Source: Acanthococcus lagerstroemiae (Eukaryota > Arthropoda > Insecta > Hemiptera > Eriococcidae). From it: a DNA stretch of 64,000 bases. The DNA lies in assembly GCA_031841125.1 (NCBI GenBank), contig CM063106.1, positions 38,250,001 to 38,314,000 on the forward strand, in the 5' to 3' direction. Shown piece by piece: positions 11,716 through 23,149 of the stretch (positions are counted from its first letter, which is position 1; every line of letters begins with the position of its first letter). The translations under genes were made by a program, and so were the position numbers. The notes under the pieces are model-generated. The model made no database searches. It had not been told where the DNA came from and saw nothing but the letters and a program-made list of their open reading frames with translations.

Positions 11716-12239
11716 ACCAGGTCTTTCCACCTGGGGAAACGCCACAGAATTTTCATTTCGTGTTATGACAACAACATTTTGACTTAATCAGTTTAATTTT
11801 ACATTGAGTGTTATGAGAGTTTCAAGGGAAACCAGTTTTAGTTTGACTTACAGAGTTTTTCGAGTTATATAGTTTCGACTTATGGAGGTTCCACTGTATA
11901 TTTATATCCAGCGGTAATTTTCCATAAAAATTGCCCTCTCAACCAGATAGGTATTTCATGTAACATGATTTCTCAATCCGTAACTTTCGAAACTACATCT
12001 TGACCCTGTCTACGCCCCCTCTCTCCATTTCTTAGTAATGATTTTTCAACAGAGCAGAGGTCAAAAAAAGACTGTGCGCTCCATCTGTGAACCTGCTCCG
12101 TTGATTGCCACAACATTTATAGTACACCTATTGGACATTTTCATTATTCTTTGTATTTTAAATGATAGCAAGATAAAAAAGTTTTATAGGAGTAAATGGG
12201 CCATTCCGAGCTTATTCGAATAGAAAATGACTTTTAGCT
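11716..12239. other. No gene seen
   Basis: AT-rich unique sequence. A 61-codon frame at 12038-12223 shows no recognisable motif. Confidence 0.5.
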
Positions 12240-12907
12240 ATCCACCTTCCGGATTTTGACCAAAATTATAGGAGAAGTTTTAGTCCAACCCACAAGTATG
12301 CCTTTGAAACTGTTCTGAAAAATATCGATTTGTTCTCAGGATTTTGATGTTTTACCATAACTGTTGTCCATTTTCAAAAAAGAAAATCGAAATCTCACTA
12401 AATCTTGTGTCCAAATTGAGCTGCTGGGGAGTGTAAGTTGTGAAGGTGTGAAAGTGAAAAATCAGATATAAATAAGTTACAAAATATGTTAACTTTTCAA
12501 ACTGTTTTCAAAAGTAGAATTTATTTCTGGCTAACTTGCTTTCAGTGGATTTAACAGAATTTTTCACAAATTATAGTCAAAACTTTTTCACTACTAATTA
12601 TAAGTCGACGATAGCCCTTTTCGATTTACATAAAAAACTACGTACAGAAAATTTGTATTGAAGTGGAAAATATAGCTATAGGAAACTGGAAATTTGCACG
12701 GAGGAACTTTTAATGAAGTCAGTATATTAATTAACAAACTAAAATTTACATCAAACTAGGAGGTACTTCAGCCCTCGGGACAAAAATGTCGCCCAAAATC
12801 GATTTTTCGCTCTTCATCACTAGATCACTAAAAATCGACCTTTCCTGTACTGTAATGCAGTGGGAAAATCGGTTTTAGACGATGAAGCAATATATGCAGG
12901 AAAATTA

Positions 12908-13816
12908 TAGTGATGTGTCAGTAATTGATAGTATTTTTGATAGTATCGATAGTTTTTAGTAAATTTAGTACTATCAAACTATCGATAGTTACTTCGGTGA
13001 CTATCAACACTACTGATAGTTCTTACAAACTATCAAATCATCAAAATGAATATTTATGAATTTGTCATTTGTCAACATCCGCCCTTCAGCCGTGCAGTGT
13101 TTTAAATTTATTTAATATTTACCTACTGATTTTGTGAACTGTGATTTCGTCCATTGAAACGAATTTTGGAAGCTGGTGAGGAGACTGTAAGCTCACTAGA
13201 TTTAGGGTCGTTCTCCCAGTCGTTTTTCGATGGGTATGCACATCACTAATTAAAGGATTAAAATCTTAACATAGTTGAAACTGAATGGATCGTTGGATCC
13301 CTTAAGGAAGCTGCAGTTAATGGCGGAGAAGGTGAAAAGAACTAGAAAACAGAGAAGACGGAAGACAGAAGAGTTCGTGACTTGTAACGTTGTAACCATC
13401 ATAAATAAATAAAATGCAAGGAGCAGACATCATGAATCAGGAATATCAGACTGCCTGAGGGGAGGTCGAGAGATGGGGTGATAGAATAACAAAATATGAG
13501 AATCACAGTGAACCGAAAATTGGAAAACTGATTTGAAAGAAGAAAACAGTGGCAGGCCTAAGCCAATAGTAAAATATTAAAATACAAAGAGTTTAATATT
13601 TATTATTTCATTCGAAAAAATTCCAAAATAATTAATAACAAAATAGTGAATAAATCTTGTTAGAACTGAAAATAAATGAATTATTCATCGATCCTAAAAT
13701 TTTTAATAATTAATGTTAAAACTATCAAATAAACTTTGATAGTATTTATAGTACATATTTTAAGTTCCTATCAAAACAATCAATAGTTGAAAACTATCAA
13801 CAACTACACATCACTA
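12908..13816. mobile_element. Non-autonomous hAT element, 8-bp TSD
   Basis: The ends are TAGTGATGTGTMAGT as inverted repeats (left at 12908, right reverse complement from 13816), matching the hAT terminal consensus YARNG. The flanks carry a perfect 8-bp duplication GAAAATTA at 12900-12907 and 13817-13824. Both ends are crowded with TGATAGT/ACTATCA words (for example 12930-13045 and 13725-13800), which look like subterminal transposase-binding repeats. No transposase is encoded. It sits inside the larger inverted-repeat structure. Confidence 0.88.
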
Positions 13817-14457
13817 GAAAATTAGTTACAAGTAACTTTTTTACCTCTGGGTGACAGGGTGTACACTTTTAGTATGCCAATTAGTACAGTAACTTAACCA
13901 TAATATGTATGTATTTTCAGTGTCCTTAGTTGCATTTCCCATTTTAACACTAAGTGCCAAGGTACAATTATTTTTTTGAATCAGGAGAGCCTATCATTAA
14001 ATTTTGGTGAGAAGTGGAGAAAAATGTTGACTACAATTAATGAAAAATTCAGCTGAAACCGTTAATAGTAAATATGTTTTCCGAAAATTAATTTCAAATT
14101 TAAGAATCAGAAAAAAACTGAAATTTCTGAATTTGATTTTTCACGCCTACAACTTCACAATAAGCGCTTCTGGGTCATTTTCCAAATAAAACATAATTCA
14201 AGGTGTTTTTTTTTTTTTCGATAATTTGAAAGTAATCTTTGTAATTTTTTTTTTCATGAAATGTCGAACTTACATCTTCATGAAGGTGACCCAGGGGTCA
14301 AACAATCTCCCACTACCTTACTGAGGGCCGGGGGCATCATTTGTAAATAACAAAGAAATTTCTGCAAACTACAATATGGAAAAGAGTTGTGTAAACGAAC
14401 AAGGAAAAACTGATGAAGTCACCGCCCAAGGCATCCCAACATACTCGTACCTTAAAA

Positions 14458-14923
14458 TGTGGCAGTTTCTACATATGAAAAGGGGTAACTTTGTCGATCT
14501 GAGGAATTATACAAGGGTCAAAGATGAGTGCAACCAAAATGCGCGAAAAGATGTTTTTGAGAAAAACACGTTTCAAGTTAGACACGCCTTTGTCTCCCAC
14601 TCTGTAACTTCAAGCTTCAAGCGGCCGTAACTCGCCGCGGAATCACGTTACCAGCCTCGATGGGGGCTTGTTGGAAAGGTAATTTTTCGCTCTTCTACGT
14701 GGTAACAATTCAGAACATTGGATTTATTTTTTTCTCTCTCTCTCTCTCTCTGCGCGCGCGCGTAAATTTAGTCTCTTTGTTATTGCACGGATGTACCAAA
14801 AGTACTGCAATAGGCAAGATTGGGCCTGATTTTTTTGACCAAAAAATTTTGTTTTTCTTTTTTAGCGTTTTCCTAGACTTTGATCGATCGACAAAGTTAC
14901 CCCTTTTTTTAGAAACTGCCACA
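14458..14923 (+). mobile_element. TIR MITE family GTGGCAG, copy A
   Basis: The ends are inverted repeats: TGTGGCAGTTTCTA, then AAGGGGTAACTTTGTCGATC, and the reverse complement at 14882-14923. The interior shares long blocks with the inverted copy at 54766-55386 (CTCGCCGCGGAATCA, GTTGGAAAGGTAATTTTTCG, AATTCAGAACAT). A (TC)n(GC)n microsatellite lies at about 14733-14763. The other copy is flanked by TA, suggesting a Tc1/mariner-like origin, but the flanks here are AA. Confidence 0.8.
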
Positions 14924-15640
14924 AATGAAAAATGGAGCATTGCAATATCATCAGCAGTACTGACTTGTGCCGAATACAGCATTAGGGCATACTTTGGATA
15001 ATTACAGTCGGGTTAATCAGTGTTGACTACAGTGGAAGGTTGAGTGTGTAGAAATTCACTTTTTCACAGAAAACCGTTCATCTATGCTGAACTGATGGAG
15101 AAAATAAAAATTTCATATGTGGCTAGCATGCATGAGCCCTGCTGTGATAAGGATTCTGTGTAGTCAGCTTTCTCAGCAGTATCATGTGCAACATGCAGCC
15201 AAAGAAATAGGCAACTACGAAGGAATGAACGCGATTACACAACTTCAGGGCGTCCTGTAGGCTATCCAAAGTGGTCAAAATTTTTGATATTAGGCTCAAA
15301 TGATTGCATAAATAGAACTATTTAATTGGCTGATACGATAGAGGAGACTGAGAAACACCAGTTCAAAAAAAAAAAATCGATTATAGCCCTTCTCTTGCTC
15401 AAGATATTGATGGGTTACACGTTTTATGTTTTATTCGGAAAATGACCATTCTACACTCTCATAGCTCCATTTATTCACGAAACATAGCGAAAATTATATT
15501 ATGTTCTTTCAAAATAGCTTTTTGTAAAAACATCAAATTCTTGAGACTGAATCGATACTTCGCAAAACAGTTTTACAAGCATACTTTTGGAATAGCTTAG
15601 AGCTTTTCCTGTGTTTCGGCTCAAAATCCGAGACGTTGAT

Positions 15641-17774
15641 GGCAGCAGCTGTTCGAACTGGCATGGCATGACCTAAATAACTTTCTGAACTAATCATACT
15701 CTAGCGCCTCTAGAAATAAGGGTGAGTCTACCTTCATATCATCAGTATTAGTTGCCTGCCTACCCAGTTGAAGGAAGATCATTTATTTTGACGCACCCTT
15801 TATATGAGTGGCCGAGGAGGCGACAGACACAATAAGCTGAGCAAGCCAGTAGAAAAATTCGGTCCGTATAACAGCCATCAGAGATGGAAGAGTTTTTTAC
15901 TCTCAATAGGTAAAAAAACAGAAAGCTAAAAGTCGAAAGTTAGCAAGCTGAAATCTGAAAGCTAAAGTCGAAAATTTTTCAGCTTTCGTGTACGTATTTT
16001 GTTATTTAAAGTAAAGACCACTGAGATCGTCCATGGAAAATCACACAAAGCTGGGTTTTCATTAGGTTTCTTGTTCAAAATATCGTAAAATCATCAAAAA
16101 ACTTGGATGGGAAAAAGTTAAAAACCAGAAACAGAAAACTGGAAGTTCTGAGTTTTTTTGCAGTCGAGGACAAAATCCGAAAACTAAAAGTCGAATAATT
16201 AAAATCCTGATGCTAACGACAAAGCTAAAAAAACAATATCATTGAAAGCTGAGAGCGGAAAGCAAAAGTATTTCGGATCGGCTTTTCAACCCTGATTGCC
16301 AGTGGTAAAGCCCTCAAATAATTATACGAAAAACTCCTAGTGTGGGTTTTACTTACAGCGGATGTTAATGCAGACCGAATTTTGTAAAAGTAAGTATCAC
16401 AACTCACCAAAATTTTCATCATTTGAGCTAAAAGTTCACAGGTATTTATATCGTTCAGTTAAATTCACGGGAATAAATTATTTCCTGAAAAACTGAGCGG
16501 TGTGTATTTATAGGTATATTATGTTGAAGGTGATGAGTACAAGCGATGTCAAATACATACTTTACTTATATTATTATATTCAATCTATATGTTAATTTTT
16601 ACGGAGAAATGAAGCGGGTAAAAAGAAAATCTTGTCTGTAACCATAATTACACACGAAAGTTTCGTTGAAAGTTTTACAAAGCCATATAGGTTTTTACAT
16701 GTTTTGCGAAAGCAAAAGAAACCAGCCACTTTAACATGAAAGGGAAGTTTATTAACACTATTATGCAAGATTTTAAGTCAACTCAGCTCTGGTAATTTGA
16801 GGCAAAATCGGATCACGTTTTTAGCCTTCAAGAAAATTGATAATAAGAGTTTACACAAAATGCGAGCGATAAACAAATTTATTTGACGACAGATAAAACG
16901 CAGACGCGAACAATTCTTCTTTGTTTTCCATTTTTAGGAATCATTTTTGAGATATTTTTAATAATATAAAATGATCGCAGTAATTTTTTCAAAATGATCC
17001 GTGAATACTTTCCATTATTTTTATTCCTCAAAAAGATGAAGGCCATCGCATGGTGAGACTTTTGGAACTGATGTGACAGTTACAAGACCGCAGATATAGG
17101 TAGGCTTTTACATCGTTATGAAAATGAAAAAATATTCGCGTGTACACGGCTTGAGCATAAAAAATTTTAATTTTCCTGAAAGCATGCGCCTAGCAAAATG
17201 AATAAAGCTCAGTTCAATTTTTTGAATTAGATCACGTAGTTATTCGGAATATCTGACGGTTTGCGAATAACCACGTAATAATAAATATTCTGCAAATAAA
17301 AACGAGGAAAATCGTTTTCTTAATCCTCTCTGGTACTGAATTTTTAAAGTTTTCACGAATATCGAAGGCGTATCTATGGATTCGGATACTACACGAATTA
17401 CACCTTAGAAATAGTTGATTAAATTTTCTCGATTCCCTTCGGATACTGCGAACTGATTTCGAAGAAGAGAAACTGATCAATATGGTACAGCTGACGCCAG
17501 AGGAGTGTACGAAATCGATCGTACTTGAGATTCAAAAGACACTTGTAGGTATATCGGTAGGTAGCTAGGTACCATCGTGCTCGCTAATCTTTTATTGTGA
17601 GAAAGGTAGGTGTGACTGAAAGGCATTACTCAATAAATAGGTACTTCGCAGCTATGAGTAAGGGATCCGACTTTCAAGTCTAGAAAAGCGAGAGACGCAG
17701 ACCAACCAATTAGAATTTTCGAGTTGTATGCGGATTCGTTGACATGGAGTGGCAGTGCCGCTGGACAGAGAATT
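15641..17774. other. No gene seen
   Basis: About 15895-16290 is rich in AGCTGAAAGC / AAAGCTAAAAGTCGAAA words in both orientations. It has hAT-like edges (CAGAGATGGAAGAG at 15869 and reverse-complement CAGGGTTGAAAAG near 16290), but no duplication could be found. The rest is AT-rich unique DNA. Frames at 16225-16422 and 17232-17480 are not recognisable. Confidence 0.4.
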
Positions 17775-18826
17775 TAAGATGTCTGTTTTCCAAACAGTGA
17801 TTTGTCATCATTTAGTTTCTGTGATTTTTCATGTTCTTTGATTCTAGTTGTGAATTTTCAGCCTGTTTCTCCTATGTTGGTCATGTCACAGTGTTCACAG
17901 TCTAGTCTGTATACTCCACTACTGTTATTTCGGTCCTTTGTTTCTGTTTTGTCATTCCTTATTTGTTTGATCAGAGATGGTCGGTTTTTGATTCCGAGTT
18001 TTATGTTGTATTGGTTAAAGATATTTTGTATGTATGTGTGTGTGTGTGTTCCTGTAAATGGTATTGCTCCTGCGTATATGTCTGTTATTGTGGTTGTTGG
18101 TTCCATGTCTGTGCTTTTTGGTTGTGTTAGTTTATGAATTATTCCGTCTACTGTTTGTGGTTGGTATTTGTTGTTAGTTGCTAGTATAGTTTAATTTTGT
18201 TGATTTCTGTTGTTCTGAGGTTGTTGTCGTTTAGTATGTTGACTGCTCTGCGGCAGTAGTTGTGTAGTGCTGTCATTTTGTGTTTTTGATGGTGGAATGA
18301 GTCTTTGGCTATCATTACATCAGTGTGGGTGGGTTTTCTGTAAATGTTGTACTGTATCGTGTTGTCTTTTATTTGTATTGTAAAGTCAAGGTAATTGATA
18401 GTCTTGTTGCCTTTTTCCATTGTGAACTTTATGTTGTTGTTTATGCTACTTGTCTCCGTGCGAAATTGGTCTAGTTGTCTATCTGTTCCTGTCCAGATGA
18501 TTAATATGCCGTCTACGTATCTTGTCCATAGCTTTATGTTTTTCTTGTGTTTGCTGTTGTTTAGTAAGTAGTCATTTTTAAAGTTGTTCATGTATATTTC
18601 GGCTAGAATGGGTGACAGTGGTGACCCCATTCCTAGGCCTTCTGTTTGTTCAGAATATTTGTTGTTAAACTGGCAGTAATTTTGGTAAATGATTTCTTTG
18701 GTGATGTTTGCGTATACAGTTCTTTCTGTGTTGTTTTTGTATTTGTTGTTTGTCAGTATTGTTAGTTCTTGTTTTGGTATGTTCCCGAACATGTTTGTTA
18801 CGTCTAGTGATACTACCCTGCTGACA
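17775..18826 (-). pseudogene. Penelope-like element: reverse transcriptase and GIY-YIG endonuclease relic
   Basis: The minus strand reads through a reverse transcriptase starting at motif A (VSLDVTNMFGNIP, at about 18775-18813). It continues through GLGMGSPLSPILAEIYM, the variant active-site strand RYVDGILIIW (where families usually have YVDD), and YLDFTIQIK and YRKPTH. A frameshift near 18180 separates this from a C-terminal GIY-YIG domain (GVYRLDCEHC, then IGETG), followed by a stop and EHEKSQKLN. RT plus C-terminal GIY-YIG is diagnostic of Penelope-like elements. The N-terminal part is absent. YVDG in place of YVDD removes a catalytic aspartate, so the copy is dead. Confidence 0.88.
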
Positions 18827-19849
18827 AAACTCCGCCTTCGAAGAGCGCGTTTTTGAAAAAAACGGGCGTTTTAACTAGAAAATCACTTAGAACCTTGAAA
18901 ATTTTACTGGCAGTTTTAACAACTTTTTAATTACGCGCGCATTAGCCATTGCTTTTTGAAAACATTCAACGTGCGAATTTCTTCATGTTACAAAAATGGG
19001 CGTTTTAGAGAAGTAAAGATGGGGAAATTTGCCGGGCGTTTCATCAGTTCTTAATTTACGCGCAGATTCATAAGAAATGTTCAGCGCGCGTATTCTCTCA
19101 TATCACTAAAATGCCCCTTTTTTAAGAAAGAGAGCGTTTTCTGTAATTGTTATACATAGGAAATCGTACGTTTTGCGCGCATGATATTATACGCGCGAAT
19201 ATGAACAGGTTCGAAAACGCCCGAATTATTATAATTTCGTGGCGTTTTCCACATACATCTGCGCGCGCAGATTAAATTATTGATAACGTGAAACCGTTAC
19301 TGCGGTTATCTGTGAGGCTGTGACTTGTAGCCTGAAATGCTGAAATTGTGAAACGAAAAACAACAGTCGTGGTTTATTTAAGTTTCCATGTATTATTCTG
19401 TGATGCATATCATTTAAATAACCATATGGAGGATGATTCTCAGAACGAACACGGTAAGAACTATGTATAATACGTACAATATCTTTAAAATGTGTAAGTA
19501 AGTGCGATATTAGATTGCAATGTCGATTCATTATAGTGAGTACGAATTAGAGAGAAAATTTATTTCTAAGAGCACGTACATAATATCGCCCTGTATAAGT
19601 TGACACTCGTATTTTGTCCTGCAACGCTGAAGAACTTGTGTGTTTCAGGGATCTTCAGTTTACATATTTTGAATAACAAAACACCTCCCACATTCAGATT
19701 CGTCCTGTTAATTCGTTACATAGAAGTGGTATAGAAATAGTGGGAGTCTAGGAAACTGCCGTTTGTAAAAAGAGTTTCAAATTACATACTTCGGCATAGA
19801 AATGAGATAAAAACATGAAACAAAATCTGGTTTATATACCGCCTAGAAT

Positions 19850-20935
19850 GAATGGTTCCAACCCTGATCGTCATTACGTGTATAGGAATGGCAATTCCTT
19901 GCTCATTTGCTGAACCAACTCCAACTACTCTTGCTCTTTTAGCGAACTAGGGTTTTTAATCTGCTCACTGCTCCAATATGTTGCTCCGGATTGTTCTTTA
20001 TCAGTAAAGAGAGAAGTGTCGCAGCGATCAGGTTCGAGATCAACTATTCCTTGCTCGGTTCACGAATAACGAATAGAACATAGAATAACTGATTTGTACT
20101 AAGAGCGAAAGAAGATATTGTGTTTGTACGGGTATCCTGACTAAGACTTCTTATAAAAGTTTGTACTTTGTAGTTCGGTGCATTTTTCGCTGAGTGTTAT
20201 GATAGAAGAAATCTGAAATTGAACATATGGAATAAATTTAACCAAGATGGTCGGGTTTCATAGCGTTTTTAACACTAAAAATTTTGCTATAAGGTTTTTG
20301 ACTTTTTGTAATTGAGAATAATTATCACTGACCATGGATCTCGGATTATGTAGCTGGTCTAGGTACACCAACGAAAACCTTTTGTTTTTGAACGGTATAT
20401 AAAAAAAAAAATAAAAAGTGTGTAACGTTGATTCATAATATACTTATGTATTGTGGGAGAAGAAAAAACTGAGTGACCTGAAAAGAAATCTGCGAATATA
20501 ACGTTGCCAGATATCTGTGAAGACGAAATACTGCGATATCGCTTGTTGAAATACAAAACCTGAGTGTTACTCATATCTACGCTGTTCTCTTTCTCTCAAC
20601 AATCATAAATCTGATCCTTCCATTTGATGATGTACATGCAGAATTCTGTGCGTTGAAATACACGCGGTTCTAGCTGTCTTAGGACAGATACAGCAGGAAC
20701 TCCTCTTTCTCAATAGTATGAACCATGCATTACTCTATTATACCCTGCGATTCATTCAAATTCAGCTGAATCCTTTTACAAATGAGGACCTTTCTGGCAG
20801 AAGCTTGTGTATTACACAGTTAAACTTGAACCAGAATTACAGAGCAGTGAGCAGATGGTTTTTACTCGGAATAATTTCGCGAACTGCTTTTTTCATGAAC
20901 CAACTCATTTAATTTGCTCCTGCTCGGAGTCGACC
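19850..20935. repeat. Possible insertion with TTGCTC repeats
   Basis: The left part (19888-20070) repeats TTGCTC/TGCTCC and GAACCAACTC words, and the right part (20895-20935) has ATGAACCAACTC and TTTGCTCCTGCTC. The edges TAGGAATGGC (19884) and reverse-complement TAGCGTTGGTC (20942) resemble hAT termini, but the flanking 8-mers do not match, so I leave the class open. Confidence 0.35.
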
Positions 20936-21085
20936 AACGCTAGGGTGACGCGCTTACCTGGTAAAACAGGAGTGTTTTAGTTTGAGTAAACCTGACAACT
21001 TGATACGAAACTACGAGCGTCAACTTATAGGTACTGAGCGGACTATATTTTCGGACAAAGCGACACAATCGTCTTCTTACAGTAA

Positions 21086-21329
21086 GAGTACAACTTTCAT
21101 TCTGGCTTGGAGCAAGAGGTAGCCAACTGGCTGAAGTACTGGCAGAATGTGATAACCAGGGCGAAAAAGCTAGAAGAGAGAAAGGAAGCAGGAGGTGCAA
21201 AACAATTTTTAAATTGTTCATTCATTTATTCATTCATTTTTTTCTTTTCAGCCGCCAAAAAGAACCTTGAAAACAGTGATGAACAACATGAAGTGGTGTC
21301 AAGTCAATCGTCATTGGAGCAGCGTACTG
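21086..21329 (+). CDS. Possible two-exon zeste/Myb-SANT-like fragment
   Basis: Exon 1 (about 21086-21194) encodes VANWLKYWQNVITRAKKLEE, which resembles the WxxYWxxxKxxxKKK helix of zeste-like or Myb/SANT-like DNA-binding domains seen in insect transposon-associated proteins. It ends GGAG before GTGCAA. A 57-base intron with a pyrimidine tract (TTTTTTTCTTTTCAG) leads to exon 2 (21252-21329, NSDEQHEVVSSQSSLEQ), which ends before GTAATA. The phase is kept across the intron. No start codon or downstream exon is evident. It may be the DNA-binding gene of the surrounding element. The family call rests on a short stretch only. Confidence 0.3.
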
Positions 21330-21967
21330 GTAATATTAGGACGCTGTATTGCTGTATTTTTTTTTATTCTAATTTTAAAAGATTCATTTATACTTTCCAA
21401 TTTCAATTCCGAACACTGATACACGCAATTTATAGTATATTAAATACACCTGACATTTCTTTTTATTATTACCACTCTTCATTTAATATTTATTGCAGTT
21501 TTCTTATGTTTAAAATTATTAGAAGAAGAGAAAAATGAATGCGTCACTGTATAAGTATTAAAATTTATAATGCACAATGTTTATTTCTTCGTCGTTTTCA
21601 ATTCTTAACATTTTTTATCATTGTTGTAATGGACATTTTAGTTATTTTATGGTTGACTAGTTTATGAAAAATGTTTACCTACATTTTTGAAACAATGTGT
21701 GTTCCTATGCTTATTTTTTATTTATTTTTTTTATCAATTTGTTTTCCTATTAATATTTAATATAATTTTTGCATATTTAATTTCTATTTAATTATTTTTT
21801 CTTAAAAAGTACTGAAAAGAAGCGCTTTTGAAAATTATTTGTAAGGGCGTTTTTTTTAAGAAACAATCGGAAGGAGCGTTTTTAAATTTATTAGAAAAGA
21901 GGCGTTTTACAAACGTCACATAAACGCTCTCATATAAAGAACGCTTGGTTACTTGGCGTTTTTTAAT

Positions 21968-22045
21968 AAGTTGAAAATCGCGCGTTTTCTAGGAAGTTGA
22001 AAAACGCGCGTTTTCTGGTAAGTTGAAAAATCGCGCGGTTTCATC
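21968..22045 (+). repeat. Three tandem 26-bp units with CGCGCG core
   Basis: Units at 21968-21993, 21994-22019 and 22020-22045 are variants of AAGTTGAAAA(A/T)CGCGCGTTTT plus six bases. They sit just inside the right edge of the possible TIR element, where subterminal transposase-binding repeats would be expected. Confidence 0.8.
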
Positions 22046-22194
22046 GGTCTCACATTATCTCCCGCGTTCCGCCCGGCGGTATTTTGCCCGTAGGGTATAT
22101 AACACTGCACCCCCTTGTATACGGCCCTGGGCACATCTTACGAATGGAATATTATCAAGTTCACTCACACACCGAAATAGACACTAATCTTCCG

Positions 22195-22870
22195 GACTCA
22201 TTCAGGCCTCTCGTAAGTTTGTCCGAGATACTTGTGTCTTGTGAAAGATTTGCTAAGATATTTTCAAAACATAAAGAACCATCTGAAACCAATTCGGAAA
22301 CGCCTCAAAGAGTTGTGTGATCATCTGGGTGAATCTTCAAGAAATTTCAGACAAATTCGGAAGAGTTTCAAAAAATCTCAATCAGCCTAAAAATGATGGT
22401 AAAAACTTTCACTGAAGCCTGAGGTAGTCTTAGACCAGCACTTCTTGAATTTTTTCGATGGCGAACCTCTCTAAAAACATTAAATATGTTGTGAAACCAT
22501 AAAATAAGCAAAGTTGGATTCAAGTGTTATTTTTTAAGAAATTATACGAGAACACGAATGAAAAATGTGACACTTTCAGGTGGAAATCCCGAGCAGGCCT
22601 CGTCGAACCCTGGTGCTCCGCGGAGCACATTCTTAGAACTATTTTCTTAGATGAATCTGGCAAAGCTTTAGGAGTACTCTAAGATAAGTCTGAAAGAGCC
22701 TTAAAGACGTTTTGAAGACTTTTAAATAAGGTTGAAAAGGCTATAAAAAGTCTCAAATTAGAGTCTTGAAATTCATTTGGAAAAGTCTTATAAAGCCTCA
22801 ATCACGTTTGTAATAATCTCATGCAGTCTCAAATTAGAGTTTTGAAGTGAGTCTGAAGCCTTTATCACGC
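22195..22870 (-). repeat. GACT-motif array split by a hAT MITE
   Basis: AAGAGTCTTGAA-type units run to about 22435 and resume after 22652 to about 22870. The interruption is the small hAT-type insertion at 22436-22644. Confidence 0.6.
22436..22644. mobile_element. Small hAT-type MITE in the GACT array
   Basis: The left edge is CAGCACTTCTTGAATTTTT, with GATGGCGAACC following. The right part has GTCGAACCCTGGTGCTCC joined to a perfect 16-bp palindrome (22613-22628), then ATTCTTAGAACTATT. This layout resembles hAT elements of the CAGTGGTTCTCAA type. The flanks TCTTAGAC (22428-22435) and TCTTAGAT (22645-22652) agree at seven of eight positions. Confidence 0.6.
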
Positions 22871-23149
22871 CAGTAGGGAAAAATTGATGCCTCAAAAGCT
22901 AAAGGTAAAATGACATAACGCGGGTCTAACCATTCACTCCCAGTATCTCTCAACCATCTCTCACTTGAATCCTCTTTACCTCCCAGACCGTACACCTACC
23001 TGAAACTTGCGAATTAATGTGCCGAAATCTTACTAATTAAACCGGTCCACCGCGAAATATACCGGTAAATAGCACCAATATACTCACTCCTGACGCCTAG
23101 AATACTGTCAAACAGCCTGAGCCTGGAATAGTTAAAATAAAGAAACTTG
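22871..23149. other. No gene seen
   Basis: Unique sequence between two GACT blocks, with slightly higher GC at about 22920-23120. No motif is recognised. Confidence 0.4.

Larger units (their letters stand above)
12240..15640. repeat. Large divergent inverted-repeat (foldback) structure
   Basis: Two pairs of inverted blocks can be matched by eye. Block A at about 12240-12385 pairs with about 15485-15640 (shared CGGATTTTGA, AAGTATGC, AAACTGTT, ATCGATT, ATTTTGATGTTTT/AATTTGATGTTTTT). Block B at about 12415-12610 pairs with about 14010-14180 (shared GTGAAAAATCA, TTGTGAAG, GAATTTTTCA, ATTRTAGTCAA). The extra DNA between the right-hand blocks (14190-15430) contains a MITE. The arms are perhaps 65-75 percent identical. 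It may be an old large DNA transposon, but no transposase remnant was recognised. Confidence 0.5.
18815..22096. mobile_element. Possible 3.3-kb TIR element with CG-rich ends
   Basis: The left edge reads ACCCTGCTGACAAAACTCCGCC (18815-18836) and the reverse complement of the right edge reads ACCCTACGGGCAAAATACCGCC (ending 22096). That is about 17 of 22 matches, and both edges have TA just outside. Both subterminal regions (18840-19270 and 21840-22050) are unusually rich in CGCGCG and GGGCGTTTT words in an otherwise AT-rich window. The left edge abuts the Penelope-like relic. A possible two-exon zeste-like gene lies inside on the plus strand. The superfamily is unassigned, and the unity of the element is an inference. 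Confidence 0.45.

Noticed and set aside
14660..15001. Overlapping ORFs of 113 and 90 codons
   Set aside because: Both lie mostly in a TIR MITE with (TC)n and (GC)n microsatellite sequence and show no protein motif.
15869..16300. Possible hAT element with AGCTGAAAGC repeats
   Set aside because: Ends are hAT-like, but flanking 8-mers ACAGCCAT and ATTGCCAG do not match.
17802..18137. 111-codon plus-strand ORF
   Set aside because: It is the antisense of the Penelope-like GIY-YIG region and is rich in F, S and V from that complement.
19884..20942. Possible hAT element with TTGCTC repeats
   Set aside because: No duplication at the proposed edges; listed only as a low-confidence repeat.
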